From Muricea muricata (taxonomy: Eukaryota; Cnidaria; Anthozoa; Malacalcyonacea; Plexauridae), in contig OY979717.1 of NCBI GenBank assembly GCA_963855995.1, forward strand, positions 9,174,001 through 9,238,000: 64,000 bases of DNA, written 5' to 3'. Made by a program: the position numbers and the translations under genes. Position 1 is the first letter of the stretch, and every line of letters starts with the position of its first letter. Positions 62,939 to 64,000 of this stretch are shown one piece after another. The notes beneath the pieces were generated by a model. It made no database searches. It saw only the letters and a list, made by a program, of their open reading frames with translations, and was not told the DNA's origin.

Positions 62939-63414
62939 GTAATGTACAATTTTCCATAAGTTTGGTTCGAACATATAAGGTCAAGAGGATGTTTATCACT
63001 GAATAATGGATGTAATAATACAGAATGCTAAAAAAGTTGTGATTTGGGCTACTTTTTTCAAGCAATTAAAGGCTGCTTTCCAGTTACCCATTTTTTACAC
63101 TTACCTTAAGTGCACACAATTCTTCTTAGTATATAGTTCTTATTTACAAATAGAATCACTAAAGAATATAGTACCTCATAGCAAATGCTAACTTCACTCC
63201 ATCAACGCATGTGTTCATTTTAAATGTGATATTGAAGTTGATTTAGATTTTAAGCACGTAAAAATCCCCAAACTGGAAAAGAACCTTATTGCTAGAAAAG
63301 TCATTGTGACCACGATAATTTCAAGAAGTTGAATATGTCTCAACATGTTGACAAAATTATTTCCTTTGCCTAATTTCCAGTCCCCTGTTGACCCAGTACC
63401 CTTGGTTTTTTCAT

Positions 63415-63633
63415 GTGTTGACCAGTAGCGGATCCAGGGTACGTCAAAATAAATTATAGCAGCTCAATTTTAAATTCAAAATAACTTTATAACAATGTCA
63501 TAGGTTGTGAATTTCAAAAGAGTAAAATCTAACCAATGAAGTTGCTTTGAAGGTATTTTAAAATGTAAATATATCCTAGAATGAGCTGTGGTAATTTATT
63601 TTGACTTACGCTAGATCCGCCACTGGTGTTGAC
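63415..63633. mobile_element. 203-bp hAT-like MITE with 8-bp target duplication
   Basis: The element proper is 63423-63625. It begins CAGTAGCGGATCCAGGGTAC and ends, reversed, CAGTGGCGGATCTAGCGTAA, followed by a shared GTCAAAATAAATTA. It is flanked by perfect direct repeats GTGTTGAC at 63415-63422 and 63626-63633. CAGTGGCGGATC ends with an 8-bp duplication are typical of hAT-derived MITEs. Confidence 0.9.
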
Positions 63634-64000
63634 CTTGCGCACTTGGTATTGCTGATCTCTATAAAAACACTCAAGTGCTTGGGGACGAGGCTGGCTGCTT
63701 TCCCATCTCAACAACCGCTGTCTAGCTGAAGAGATAGCAGAGAAAGGAAGATAAATAATTTCATATCATAAAATGACGGCATTTTTTATGCTTTGAAGTC
63801 ATCAACAATTTGTCTTGTATGTAGTCACCACCACAATTTTATGTTTCTTTGATCAGATCAGTCTGACTGTTTAAATGCTGGTAAGCACATTTGAAGATGG
63901 GTAGCTGAGGAATGTGAGGTTTTCAGCCACAGTTTCTGAAGTAAAAAGAACTTACATTAGCAGTTGCACCTTCAAGTAAAATTGAACTTTTTTCTTGACT

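Overview
The window is nuclear DNA of an animal. It holds spliced genes with GT-AG introns, AT-rich introns of roughly 50 to 2,800 bp, metazoan-type NIPBL and HMG20-like genes, and many short inverted-repeat DNA transposons. The repeat families (ends such as CTCGTTCCCAGGG, GGGCCGGTTGT and CAGTGGCGGATC) and the moderately compact gene structure suggest a marine invertebrate, perhaps a sponge or cnidarian. I cannot fix the phylum from sequence alone.

Layout: 1-2802 has a fold-back repeat, then the 3' part of a zinc-finger gene whose coiled-coil end resembles HMG20A/B. 2803-5980 is intergenic and repeat-rich. 5981-33165 is one large gene, the cohesin loader NIPBL/Scc2. I could join 45 to 46 exons in frame, giving about 1,940-1,950 residues, with several small transposons in its introns. 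33166-38946 is a transposon-rich intergenic stretch with a hAT-like MITE, a 1.5-kb fold-back element and a 2.05-kb inverted-repeat element; the first and last have perfect 8-bp target duplications.

38955-56389 is the most striking object: a single 17.4-kb element flanked by the 8-bp duplication GTGCAGTG. Its two arms are inverted copies. Each arm holds, from the outside in, a terminal repeat with unique DNA, a very large 9-bp satellite array (8.1 kb left, 4.4 kb right), a unique spacer, a second copy of the terminal repeat, another 9-bp minisatellite, and the 5' part of a transposase gene. The left arm runs on into a central 1-kb segment that completes a DDE-type transposase and begins an OTU-protease domain, which is cut short near the middle of the palindrome.

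56562-61008 is a three-exon gene for an 880-residue P-loop NTPase with TPR-like repeats and a probable mitochondrial N-terminus. Its start codon is only 164 bp from the giant element. 61009-64000 contains two candidate exons of an unidentified gene and a hAT-like MITE.

The host genes show no operon-like link. NIPBL acts in cohesin loading, the HMG20-like protein probably in chromatin repression, and the NTPase probably in mitochondria. The mobile elements form the second theme, and the giant element is the best candidate for something undescribed.
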